A DNA stretch of 20,836 nt from Anaerolineales bacterium. Its GTDB lineage: Bacteria > Chloroflexota > Anaerolineae > Anaerolineales > E44-bin32. The position numbers and the translations under genes were made by a program. The notes below the pieces were generated by a model, which saw only the letters and a program-made list of their open reading frames with translations, was not told the origin of the DNA and made no database searches. The DNA lies in assembly GCA_023250385.1 (NCBI GenBank), contig JAHFAU010000014.1:1-20836 (forward strand), read 5' to 3'. Below are positions 6,391 to 14,307 of the stretch, one piece after another (within the stretch, counting starts at the first letter, position 1; each line of letters starts with the position of its first letter).

Positions 6391-9300
6391 TCAGGCGTTT
6401 GATGAGCACCCGCATGACGGCCAGCCCAGTCTGCGGTCGCTCGCGCAGGATCCCCTCAAACTCCTTTTGGCCAATGCGTAGAATGCGCAGGTCGCTAGCA
6501 GCGATCAGGGACGCCATGCGCGGCTCGCGGCTGATGATCGCCATCTCGCCAACGACCTCTCCTGGGCCGCGGCGGGCAAGGACCTCGCGGCTGCCGGCGC
6601 TGCCGTCGACCGACACTTCGATTTCACCCTCGAGGATGATGAACATATCATCGCCCTGCTCCCCCTGCCGGGCGAGTACCTCGGTCGGACTGAAGGAGTA
6701 TTCAGTGGCCACGGAGGCCACCTGCTTGAGCTCGTCGGGTGACAGGTCGGCGAAGAGCGGCACCCGGCGCAGGAATAGGATTCGTTCCATGGTGGAGAGG
6801 GTAGACAGGGTTTCCATCGGTGAGCCTCCATTGAGTGACCTGGCCGCGGTCTCTCGGACGAGTGGATCCGGGTCGGAGTCGATGCAGCTGCGCAGCTGCT
6901 CTTCCAGCTCGAGATCACGCCGTTCGCCAGCGGCCAGGGCCGCGCAAGCCCGTACCCAAGGGTCGGGATCTTCCAAGCCGCGCTCCAGCCCCTTCTCGAG
7001 GGACCCGCTCGCGGCTTGAGCGGGTGCCTCTTCCCAGATCAGGAGCAACGGTCCTACCAGTGGGCGCGGATCCAACGAGTCGAGCATTTCCATCGCATTC
7101 GCCCGCTGGCCGGCCTCCCGGTTGTCCAGATTCTCCAGGGCGAGCGAAACGGCAGCCGGGTCGCTCAACAAACCGATCGACTGAATAGCTCGGCGGGCGG
7201 CGCGCCGAGCACTGTAAAGCAGCGCATCGGAGAAGAGCTCGGCCGCTGGGCCCCGGGGGCTGATGACACTCACGCCACTCCAAAGCTCCAGGTAGTGTTG
7301 TGCTTGCCGGGCCTTGTCCAGGGCGAACGCATGGAGTCTCGACAGCTCGCGCCGGGCGGGAAGGCTCTGCAACGCGAGCAAGGCCCCTTCCTCGAGTCGA
7401 GGGTCGTGAAGGGCATCGAGGGCGGGACCGAGGGCTTGAGGCCCGAGCTCCCCAAGGCGGGCGGCAACGGCCTCTCGAACGGAGCGGTCTTCATCGCCGA
7501 GCAGTTGAATCAAGAAAGGGATCGCCCGCTGCGGATCGCAGTGAGCGAGCGCGCCGGCCGCCGCACGGCGGACCGAGGGATGAGGATCGTCGATGCAGCC
7601 GAGCGCCAGCTCGAAACCGGCCGCAGTTCCCCAGCGCGCTATCGAGTCAAGGACCGATTTTCGGTTCTGAGGCTCCGCGGGGTCCAACATTTCGCGCAAG
7701 GCACGGTTTGCCCCGGAATGCGGACCTTCCGCGAGCAGAATGACCGCCACACAGCTGCGAACCTCCGGGGCTGGATCCTCCAGCAGGCGTTCAATCAGGG
7801 GCAGCAGCCCCCGCCGATAGCGAGCCAGGGTCCGAGCTGCCTGTGCGGCCGCTAGCCGAACCTGCGGCTCCGGGTCATCAAGGGCGGCGACGATTTCTAG
7901 CAGTGCGTCTTGCGCATCAGCCCGCCCCAGAGCGCGCAACAGTGCGGCCCGCACGAGCGGGTCAGGGTCCTGCAGCGCGGAGACCAGAGTGGGGATGGCT
8001 TGCGGAACGTCCAGGTTCCCCAAGATCTCAGCCGAGACGCGCCGAATGGCCGGATCCGGATCGGACACCCCATTCACCGCCGCAGCGATCGCCGCCGCGT
8101 CCTGCTGGAAACCTCCGAACGGCTGCTCGGTGCTGAAGAAGATTTGTGGGTGCCCGGCTTGCAGGGCCTGGCCCAACGCGCCACGATAGGCATGCCGGGC
8201 ACGCCAGAAAACCAACAACCCGCCGCCCGCGATCGCCGCGCTGAGCAAATAGAGTTGGGTCGGCGGCAGGATGCGGTTGCCGAAGGCCAGAATTAACCCG
8301 GCCAGCACTACCCCGGCCTGCCGGGGAACGCCGTCAATGAAGGCTCGGACCGCATCCCGCGAGTCAGAGGGAACGAGGCCGAGAACGGCCTGGAAGGCAG
8401 GGTCGAACATCGCCAGGCGCCACACCATCTGTGTGAACCGAAGGCCTGCCAGCGCGACCAAGGTCGGCTGGAGGGCAACGATCCCGAACCCGGCCAGATA
8501 GATCAATGGGTACCCCAAAACGGCGCCCATGAAGCCGACCCGTGCAAAGAGCCGGTTTGACACAAAGAGCGAGGCCAGGAAGGCGACTATCGTGGTAGCT
8601 CCCTGGAAGATCCCCAGAAACCCGGCGATGGCGTCTTCGCTCTTGAATTGAGCGGTCGCAGCTTTGGAGAAGGGAAATATCACCGAAAACAGCAGCGTTC
8701 CGAGCAAGAAGGCGCCGGCCGACATCCAGCCCAAGAGCTCGGAGCGGCGCACGACCTGATAACCGCGCTGGAGGTCGCGGGTGAAGGAGGGCCGCTGCCA
8801 GCGGGAGCGCTGTGGCGCTTCCCTGACTTCAGCCAGCAGGGGCCGCATCAGCAGCGCAAGGGCAAAGAAAGCCAGCACCCAGGCCAGCAGCAAATTCTCG
8901 GAGCCGGCCCACCCGACCAGCGGATTGGTGATCAGCCCGCCGATTGCAGTTCCCAGGATGCCGCCGGCGGCAAACAACGGGAACAGCCGCTTGGCCTGGC
9001 GGGTGTCGAAAACCATGCTGGCCAGGCCCCAGATGACCAGGTACTGAAGGGTCCACATGAGATACATAGCCAGCCACAAGCCCGGGTACACCCAGGGCAG
9101 GTCGAAGGCAATTAAGACCCGCGCCGCCAGCATGGTGAAGCCAAGCATCAAAGGAATCGCGAAGTACAGCTTCTTCTTGGGGAACCGGCCGAGCAGCCCG
9201 GTAACAACCAGTGAGGTGGCCAGGGTGACCACGCCGAGCAGCATGTACATATAGGGCAGAAACTCGACGCCCACCCGAGCGAAGAACAGGGCGTCGATGC

Positions 9301-9403
9301 CCGGCGAGCTGATCGCCCCGCCCGCCGACGGGATCAACATCAGCACAACCAGCAACAGAGCCGAGCGGGCCTCGCCGGGCCGGATCTGAAGTAATCTCAG
9401 CAT
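6359..9403 (-). CDS. NTT/Npt-like (MFS-fold) transporter fused to HEAT repeats and a C-terminal cyclic-nucleotide-binding domain
   Basis: A 1014-residue three-part membrane protein. Residues 1-~400 carry about 11-12 hydrophobic helices and resemble the ATP:ADP antiporter/Npt family by general pattern (opening LxIRPGEARSALLL, the FPKKKL loop, KRLFPLFAAGGILG). Residues ~433-855 are HEAT/PBS-lyase-type repeats with the recurrent DPDPxVRxAAxxALG signature, for example near 448, 479, 510, 606, 638 and 812. Residues ~871-1008 form a Crp-type domain with a phosphate-binding cassette GEMAIISREPRMAS: E953 and R962 are kept, but the usual Ser/Thr after the Arg is Met963. The domain order suggests transport gated by a cyclic nucleotide, which is inference; substrate is unknown and I could not verify nucleotide-transport residues. 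The stop codon falls inside the 50-bp tandem repeat. No Shine-Dalgarno is seen. It is last in a - strand gene run, 87 bases after the DUF3307 gene. Confidence 0.85.
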   Translation of the reverse strand: MLRLLQIRPGEARSALLLVVLMLIPSAGGAISSPGIDALFFARVGVEFLPYMYMLLGVVTLATSLVVTGLLGRFPKKKLYFAIPLMLGFTMLAARVLIAFDLPWVYPGLWLAMYLMWTLQYLVIWGLASMVFDTRQAKRLFPLFAAGGILGTAIGGLITNPLVGWAGSENLLLAWVLAFFALALLMRPLLAEVREAPQRSRWQRPSFTRDLQRGYQVVRRSELLGWMSAGAFLLGTLLFSVIFPFSKAATAQFKSEDAIAGFLGIFQGATTIVAFLASLFVSNRLFARVGFMGAVLGYPLIYLAGFGIVALQPTLVALAGLRFTQMVWRLAMFDPAFQAVLGLVPSDSRDAVRAFIDGVPRQAGVVLAGLILAFGNRILPPTQLYLLSAAIAGGGLLVFWRARHAYRGALGQALQAGHPQIFFSTEQPFGGFQQDAAAIAAAVNGVSDPDPAIRRVSAEILGNLDVPQAIPTLVSALQDPDPLVRAALLRALGRADAQDALLEIVAALDDPEPQVRLAAAQAARTLARYRRGLLPLIERLLEDPAPEVRSCVAVILLAEGPHSGANRALREMLDPAEPQNRKSVLDSIARWGTAAGFELALGCIDDPHPSVRRAAAGALAHCDPQRAIPFLIQLLGDEDRSVREAVAARLGELGPQALGPALDALHDPRLEEGALLALQSLPARRELSRLHAFALDKARQAQHYLELWSGVSVISPRGPAAELFSDALLYSARRAARRAIQSIGLLSDPAAVSLALENLDNREAGQRANAMEMLDSLDPRPLVGPLLLIWEEAPAQAASGSLEKGLERGLEDPDPWVRACAALAAGERRDLELEEQLRSCIDSDPDPLVRETAARSLNGGSPMETLSTLSTMERILFLRRVPLFADLSPDELKQVASVATEYSFSPTEVLARQGEQGDDMFIILEGEIEVSVDGSAGSREVLARRGPGEVVGEMAIISREPRMASLIAASDLRILRIGQKEFEGILRERPQTGLAVMRVLIKRLKEAQHTGAAP

Positions 9404-9452
9404 TGCGCGGTCAGAGATAGGGCTTGCCGACTGTTCACATCTGGGATGACCT

Positions 9453-9476
9453 GCCTCAGTCTGTGGGGCCTGAGGC
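9453..9476. other. Inverted repeat in the gap before the transporter fusion gene
   Basis: GCCTCAG (9453-9459) and CTGAGGC (9470-9476) form a perfect 7-base stem with a 10-base loop. There is no T run on either side, so it is not a standard terminator. It lies between the DUF3307 stop and the transporter start on the - strand, and could be an mRNA-processing or stability element or an operator. Confidence 0.45.
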
Positions 9477-9490
9477 TCTTCGACCGCTCG

Positions 9491-10159
9491 TCAGAGCGTG
9501 CCGGCCGCAAGCCGAACGAAGACCGCCGTCAGGACTGCAACCAGGAGGTCTGTGATCAGGGCGCGGCGCCAGTGCGTGTCTTTGTAGTACGGCAGCCGGA
9601 CCGTCGCCCCCAGGGCAAGCGGCGGAACGGCGCGGCCGAGGAGCAAGAAAAGCAAGCCGCTCAGGAAGGCCGCCCGCGCCAGCATGCGCGGCCAAAGCGA
9701 GTTCTCGACCTCGGATCGATAGCCGGTTTCGGCGTGGGCCAGGGTCTTCTCGGTGACGAACCAGACATGAGTCGCCACAACATAGGCGCTGGCAATGATT
9801 GCCAGGGCTGGGGTGATCGCCAGCGGGAGCTCGGGGTAGAGCGACTCGATCCACCTGGTTACCAGCAGCACCGACAAGGAATGGACACCCTGATCGATGA
9901 AGTAGGGAGCAGTCACCCAGCCCGGGCGCCGGCTGCCGAGGCGGTACTTCAGGACATCGATAGTGAAGTGGATGAGTGCCAGGGCGAGCAGCTGGGGCCA
10001 AATGGCTCCCCGGGCACTGCCCACCACCAGCAGCAGAGTCAGGAAGTGGACCGTGCCATGCACCGCCAGGCCCCAGAAGAATTGCTTAGAACGCACCAAC
10101 CACAAGGGTTGAAGCGGAAAGTCGGCTAAGAAGTGGGCCAGCAGCAGCTGCCAGAACAT
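9491..10159 (-). CDS. DUF3307 family integral membrane protein
   Basis: A 222-residue polytopic membrane protein with five to six hydrophobic helices. The N-terminal LLAHFLADFPLQPLWLVRSK and the later HFTIDVLKYRL and FIDQGVHSLS carry the family's conserved His/Asp residues, which look like possible metal or substrate ligands within the membrane. The family has no established biochemical function that I know of. The start is an ATG seven bases after the stop of the CoA-binding gene, so co-transcription is very likely. No ribosome site is visible in that gap. Family assignment rests on these motifs, not a search. Confidence 0.8.
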   Translation of the reverse strand: MFWQLLLAHFLADFPLQPLWLVRSKQFFWGLAVHGTVHFLTLLLVVGSARGAIWPQLLALALIHFTIDVLKYRLGSRRPGWVTAPYFIDQGVHSLSVLLVTRWIESLYPELPLAITPALAIIASAYVVATHVWFVTEKTLAHAETGYRSEVENSLWPRMLARAAFLSGLLFLLLGRAVPPLALGATVRLPYYKDTHWRRALITDLLVAVLTAVFVRLAAGTL

Positions 10160-10166
10160 TGCGGGC

Positions 10167-10580
10167 TTAGACGCCTCCGATCAAGCGCTGGTGGTCAATC
10201 TTGATGCAGGAGTCCATCACGACCTCCAGGCCGGCAGCCCGAGCTCGATCGGCGGCCGGCTCGTTGAGGATGCCAAGCTGCATCCACACCACCTTAGCCC
10301 CAATCTGGATGGCTTGGTCCACCACGGGGGGCACATCTTCGCTCCGGCGAAAGATCACGACCACGTCTACCGGCTCGGGGATCGATAGCAAGTCCGGATA
10401 GGCTTTTTCGCCCAACGCCTCGTCCAGGTTGGGGTTCACCGGAATAATCCGATAGCCGGCGGCCTGCATGTAGGCCGGAACGTAATACCCCGGACGGTCC
10501 TCGCGGTGGGATAACCCAACCACCGCCAGGGTCTTTGCCGCTTGCAGGATACGGCGTTTGTCGGGGGCCTTCGTCAGCAT
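10167..10580 (-). CDS. CoA-binding-domain protein, YccU type
   Basis: A 137-residue single-domain Rossmann-fold protein of the kind found in succinyl-CoA synthetase alpha. Visible motifs are TLAVVGLSHREDRPGYYV (nucleotide loop, residues ~18-34), GYRIIPVNPN, VDVVVIFRRSE, VVWMQLGI (97-104) and a C-terminal VVMDSCIKIDHQRL that holds the family's conserved Cys (C125). Family members are believed to bind CoA and have no clear catalytic role. It starts 15 bases after the kinase stop, with a weak GAGAG upstream, and ends seven bases before the DUF3307 gene. That tight spacing places it in the same operon as the kinase. Confidence 0.9.
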   Translation of the reverse strand: MLTKAPDKRRILQAAKTLAVVGLSHREDRPGYYVPAYMQAAGYRIIPVNPNLDEALGEKAYPDLLSIPEPVDVVVIFRRSEDVPPVVDQAIQIGAKVVWMQLGILNEPAADRARAAGLEVVMDSCIKIDHQRLIGGV

Positions 10581-10595
10581 ACCGCTCTCATCCGG

Positions 10596-11987
10596 TCAGG
10601 CAGCCTCAAAGTTTACCGGCAGCCAGACCTCAAAGCGAGTGTTTCCCGGCTCTGAGCTCAGCCGGATGTTGCCCCGGTGCTTGTCCACCACGACCCGGTA
10701 AGAGATATCGAGGCCCAGCCCGGTTCCCTTGCCCGGCTCTTTGGTAGTGAAGAATTGGTCGAAGACCCGCCCTTGGATCTCGTTCGGAATTCCGGGGCCG
10801 TTGTCAATGACCTCCACCACGACCCAATCTCCTTCCTTGCGGGTGCGCAGCACGATCGCGCCGGCACCGTCCACCGCATCCAGGGCATTGTCGATCAGAT
10901 TGGTCCAGACCTGGTTGAGTTCGCTGCCAAAGCCCTGAACGCGCGGCAGGTCCTTGGCATACTCCCGCCGGACGCTGATCCCCGGCTTCAGTTTCCCGCG
11001 CAAGATCATGAGGGTGTCCTCCAACCCCTGGTGGATATCAACCGGCTGGACCGGCCCCTGGTCCAGGTAGGAGTAGCCCTTGAGCGCTCTCACGAGTTCG
11101 GAGATGCGGCCTGCGGCTTGGCCGATTTCGGCCGAGAGACGCTGGACGAGGTAGCTAGCATTGAGCGCCCGGATTACTTCCGGCAACTGTTCGGGGCCGA
11201 ACTCCCGAGCGAGGTCCTCCAGCCGAGCCGCATCGTAGGCCAGATCGACCAGGGCAGGGGTAAGCTGCCAGGATTCGGAGACTCCGTGCTTGTCCAGCCA
11301 GGACTCCAAGGCGCTCTCCTGATCGCTGCGAGCCAGAGCGTCGAGTTCCGGTGGGTGTCCAGCCTGTTCTTCGGCGCGTCGAATCTCAGCGTTGAGCTTA
11401 CTTCGTTGGCCGGCGGTGAGGGGGAGCAGCTGGATCGCGAGTTGAGCTTGCTTGAACCGAGGCAGTTCCTCCAGCAGCTGATCGGCGGCCCGGCGGGCCG
11501 CGGAGGCCGGGTTGTTCAGCTCATGGGCCACACCGGCGGTGAGAGTGCCAAGCTGGGCCATCCGCTCGCTGTGCTGAAGCATGGCCTGGGTCTCGCGCAG
11601 GCGGAAGAGGACGGTGTGCAGCATGTTCTTCAGGGCCGCGGGGCTGGAACCGAAAAGCTGGTCGAACTGCTGCTTGCCGATGGCGTAGAGCAGGCTGTCG
11701 TTGCGCGCCCGTACCCCAGCGCTGCGGGGAGCCTCCTCCAACAGCGCCATCTCGCCGATCAGCTCGCCGGGCTTGCGCACCGCGATCAGCACCTCCCGCC
11801 CTCCGGAGGTATTTAGAATTTCGAGCTGTCCTTCTTGAATGAAGTAGGCCTTGTCCCCTGGGCTGCCCTGGGCGAAGAGAGTCTCTCCGGCTGGCAGCCG
11901 GACATACTCAATGCTCGAACACAAACGCTGCAGGTCATCGTCGGACAGCTCGCTGAACAGCTCGGATCTGCGCAGCGCGTCGAACAT
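10596..11987 (-). CDS. Soluble histidine kinase with N-terminal cyclic-nucleotide-binding domain
   Basis: A 463-residue cytoplasmic sensor kinase. Residues ~1-125 form a Crp-type domain with an intact phosphate-binding cassette, IGEMALLEEAPRSAG (E79, R88, S89), so ligand binding is plausible. The dimerisation/phospho-acceptor helix has H155 in GTLTAGVAHELNNPAS. About 110 residues, rich in charged helix, separate it from the second helix (ISELVRALKGYSYLDQ, ~295-310). The ATPase domain has the N box NLIDNALDA (N363, N367), G1 DNGPGI (D395), the F box FDQFFTTK and G2 GTGLGL. No transmembrane segment is seen. Its ATG shares one base with the stop of the upstream response-regulator fusion (TGATG), a strong sign of translational coupling and of a cognate pair. 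Inferred role: a cAMP- or cGMP-tuned kinase feeding that regulator. Confidence 0.92.
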   Translation of the reverse strand: MFDALRRSELFSELSDDDLQRLCSSIEYVRLPAGETLFAQGSPGDKAYFIQEGQLEILNTSGGREVLIAVRKPGELIGEMALLEEAPRSAGVRARNDSLLYAIGKQQFDQLFGSSPAALKNMLHTVLFRLRETQAMLQHSERMAQLGTLTAGVAHELNNPASAARRAADQLLEELPRFKQAQLAIQLLPLTAGQRSKLNAEIRRAEEQAGHPPELDALARSDQESALESWLDKHGVSESWQLTPALVDLAYDAARLEDLAREFGPEQLPEVIRALNASYLVQRLSAEIGQAAGRISELVRALKGYSYLDQGPVQPVDIHQGLEDTLMILRGKLKPGISVRREYAKDLPRVQGFGSELNQVWTNLIDNALDAVDGAGAIVLRTRKEGDWVVVEVIDNGPGIPNEIQGRVFDQFFTTKEPGKGTGLGLDISYRVVVDKHRGNIRLSSEPGNTRFEVWLPVNFEAA

Positions 11988-13648
11988 CAGACGGTCTGCA
12001 GATACTGGTGGACAAAGCTGACCACCATGCCACCCTCGCCGACCGCCGAGGCTACTCGCCGGACGGAGCCATGTCGAACATCGCCGGCCGCGAAGATCCC
12101 GGGGACGCTGGTCTCCAGCAGGTACGGATCGCGTTTGAGCGGCCAGCTCTTTGGCCGTTTGCCATCCTGCACTAGATGCTGGCCGGTAAGGATGAACCCG
12201 GAGTTGTTGCGCTCCACCACGCCTGCTACCAGCTCGGTGTGGGGGGCCGCGCCGATGAAAATGAACATGGCTGCCGCGGGAAGGGTCTCGAGCTTGCCAG
12301 TCGGTTGGTGCTGGATCATGACCTGATCGAGCTTGCCCTCTCCGCTTACTGCGGTGACGATGGTGTTTGGTCGAACCTCGATGTTTTCCCGCTTTTCGAT
12401 CTGTTCAATCAAATATTGTGACATGCTGCTGCTCAAGGAACTGGCTCGCAGCAACATGGTGACTTTGCTTGAGTAGAGCGAGAAAAACATCGCCCCCTGC
12501 CCGGCTGAATTCGCCCCTCCGACGACAACAACGGGACGGTCCTTGTAGTAGGCGGCCTCCGTGAGCGAGGCTCCATAATAGACGCCTCGGCCGGTGAGAT
12601 CGGCCGCGCCGGGGACCTCCAGCATCCGGAGCGTGACGCCGGTGGCGATGAGCAGCGCATGGCAGCTCAGTTCGGCGCCATTGGTGCAGGTGATGTTGCG
12701 GTATGGTCCATCCACCCGCACTTTTTCGGCCTCCACGGCGGTGATGATCTCGACGCCGAAGCGTTTCGCTTGGGCGGTGGCCCGCCTGGCCAAGTCCGCC
12801 CCAGAGAGTCCTTTGGGGAAGCCGAGGTAGTTCTCGATTCGCGAACTGGTTCCGGCCTGGCCTCCAGGCGAGTGGCGCTCGACCATCGCAGTGCGCAGCC
12901 CTTCAGAAGCGGCGTAGACCGCGGCACCCAGCCCGGCCGGCCCTCCGCCAACGATGACCAGGTCATAAAATTGCCGGCTGGCTTCAGTCTGCAGCCCGAC
13001 TTTGCCGGCCAGTGCATGGTTATCCGGCTCGACCAGGAAACTGCCATCTGGAAAAAGGACCACCGGCAGGCGGGGTTCCCCTCCGTCCGCCGACTTCACC
13101 AATTCTCTGGCCTGCGGATCGGCTTCCACATCCAACCACTGGTAAGGTATCTGGTTGCGGGCCAGGAAATCCTTCACCGCGTGGCTGGCGGGCGACCATA
13201 GGGTGCCGGCTACTCGGATGCCTTCGTAGGGCAATTCGACTGCCGCGCGCCAATCGCTGAGCAGATCGTCCAACACTGGGAACAGGTTCTGCTCTGGCGG
13301 CTCCCAGGGTTTCATCAAGTAGTGGTCGAGCCCCAGGGTGTTGATGCTCTGGATGGCGGCCTCGGTATCTGCGTAGGCTGTCAGCAAGACCTTGCGGGCT
13401 TCGGGATACAACTTGATGGCCTGGTCGAGGAACTCGGTGCCGGTCATCTCCGGCATGCGCTGGTCGACGAGCAGCAGCGCCAGGGGGTCGTTGCGGCGCT
13501 TCAGTTCCTGGACGGCCTGCAAGGCTTGTGCCCCTGAGCCGGCTTTGACGATCCGGTACTCGCCGCGGAAGTGTTGCCGCAGGTCACGCTCGACAGAATT
13601 GAGCACCTGCGGGTCGTCGTCGACCGTCAAGATGACGGGTTTGGCCAC
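11987..13648 (-). CDS. Response regulator / glutaredoxin-like / thioredoxin-reductase-like flavoprotein fusion
   Basis: A 553-residue fusion. Residues ~4-130 are a receiver domain (D10-D12, phospho-acceptor D62 in LLVDQRMPEMTG, K113 in MKPW). Residues ~143-218 resemble a glutaredoxin/thioredoxin fold, but the CPxC site reads SPAS (S152, S155). Residues ~228-553 are a thioredoxin-reductase-type oxidoreductase with the FAD loop VIVGGGPAGLGAA, the NAD(P)H loop VVVVGGANSAGQGA and the second FAD motif IFAAGDV (D523). The redox CATC is replaced by GASL (residues 359-362). The only two cysteines, C321 and C328, lie elsewhere. FAD and pyridine-nucleotide binding should therefore be retained while classical disulphide transfer is not expected. 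The start is GTG, chosen because GAAGGG lies six bases upstream; an ATG overlapping it is out of frame. Its stop overlaps the kinase start. Confidence 0.92.
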   Translation of the reverse strand: MAKPVILTVDDDPQVLNSVERDLRQHFRGEYRIVKAGSGAQALQAVQELKRRNDPLALLLVDQRMPEMTGTEFLDQAIKLYPEARKVLLTAYADTEAAIQSINTLGLDHYLMKPWEPPEQNLFPVLDDLLSDWRAAVELPYEGIRVAGTLWSPASHAVKDFLARNQIPYQWLDVEADPQARELVKSADGGEPRLPVVLFPDGSFLVEPDNHALAGKVGLQTEASRQFYDLVIVGGGPAGLGAAVYAASEGLRTAMVERHSPGGQAGTSSRIENYLGFPKGLSGADLARRATAQAKRFGVEIITAVEAEKVRVDGPYRNITCTNGAELSCHALLIATGVTLRMLEVPGAADLTGRGVYYGASLTEAAYYKDRPVVVVGGANSAGQGAMFFSLYSSKVTMLLRASSLSSSMSQYLIEQIEKRENIEVRPNTIVTAVSGEGKLDQVMIQHQPTGKLETLPAAAMFIFIGAAPHTELVAGVVERNNSGFILTGQHLVQDGKRPKSWPLKRDPYLLETSVPGIFAAGDVRHGSVRRVASAVGEGGMVVSFVHQYLQTV

Positions 13649-13654
13649 ATGTGT

Positions 13655-13660
13655 CCCTTC
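13655..13660 (-). promoter_or_regulatory. Ribosome-binding site fixing the GTG start of the regulator fusion
   Basis: GAAGGG on the - strand sits six bases before the GTG. It is one of the few good Shine-Dalgarno-like sites in the window and supports GTG over the out-of-frame ATG two bases earlier. Confidence 0.55.
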
Positions 13661-13675
13661 GCTGAGTGCGGGCGG

Positions 13676-13681
13676 ATTCTA
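13676..13681 (-). promoter_or_regulatory. Possible -10 box (TAGAAT) for the regulator/kinase operon
   Basis: TAGAAT lies about 27 bases before the GTG on the - strand, giving a predicted leader of about 20 bases that includes the GAAGGG site. No TTGACA-like -35 is seen 17 bases upstream. The 122-base gap to the DinB-fold gene is long enough to hold an independent promoter. Confidence 0.35.
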
Positions 13682-13770
13682 ATCCAAGCAGCCAGCACGG
13701 CCCTGCCAGGGCTCGCCCGCAGCTAAAGCAGGAGGGCGCGCCGGCGAATTGCGGCAAGAGTGACCGGAGA

Positions 13771-14298
13771 TCACCAGGGATAGCCTTTGGCTCCCTGGAT
13801 CCCCTTGAGTACAGCTGCCTCGCCAATCATGTTGTTCAGGTGAGCAATCACCAGCGCGCTGAGCGCCCAGGCGATGGTTCGCTCGCCGAAACCCAGCGCT
13901 GAGAGGTCCAGGATCCGGTCGAGGTCCGGGGGCTGGAGGGAGGCCAAGTATTGATCGGTGGCGGTGTAGACCGCCTGGGCATACTCCCGGGCAGCCGGCA
14001 AATCCGCCCGAACCCGGCGGGCCCACTCGAACTCGGAACCGAACTTAGGCTCGCTGATGCCGGTGCGGCCTTTCCACCTCGACTCGAATAGGGGGTCCCT
14101 GCCCGACATGAAGCGGTGGACGATGACGTCCTCACTGGTAAGTGCATGGGCATAGGTAGCCCCCAACGGATTGGCCCGGCCCGGCGGGGCCCAATCGGCT
14201 TGCGCCTGGGTGGCGTCGCCCATGACCCGTTCCAAGAGTTCATGTCCCCACTGGATGTCCAAGCGTAGATAAGAGATTGCGTCCAAGTCTGCCTCCAT
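13771..14298 (-). CDS. DinB-fold (DinB/YfiT-like) protein
   Basis: A 175-residue four-helix-bundle protein. The diagnostic C-terminal pattern is AHLNNMIGEAAVLKGIQGAKGYPW, and the second helix has YAHALTSEDVIVHRF. In the family three histidines usually hold a metal: one in helix 2 (H51 here) and an HxxxH in helix 4. Here the helix-4 pair is H153 and M157, so the third His is replaced by Met. Family members include thiol-dependent transferases and proteins of unknown role; no substrate can be assigned. The ATG is nine bases after a TACACT box (14308-14313), suggesting a near-leaderless transcript. It lies 96 bases downstream of the large cyclase/ATPase gene. Confidence 0.82.
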   Translation of the reverse strand: MEADLDAISYLRLDIQWGHELLERVMGDATQAQADWAPPGRANPLGATYAHALTSEDVIVHRFMSGRDPLFESRWKGRTGISEPKFGSEFEWARRVRADLPAAREYAQAVYTATDQYLASLQPPDLDRILDLSALGFGERTIAWALSALVIAHLNNMIGEAAVLKGIQGAKGYPW

Positions 14299-14307
14299 TG
14301 GATGGCT

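Noticed and set aside
6072..6481. A + strand open frame (6077-6481) as a gene in the 287-bp gap
   Set aside because: Its product is low-complexity, it runs antisense into the cyclic-nucleotide-binding domain of the transporter fusion, and it crosses the tandem repeat.
10677..11816. A 379-codon + strand open frame opposite the histidine kinase
   Set aside because: It is a shadow of the kinase, whose H, N, G1 and G2 boxes are in the other frame.
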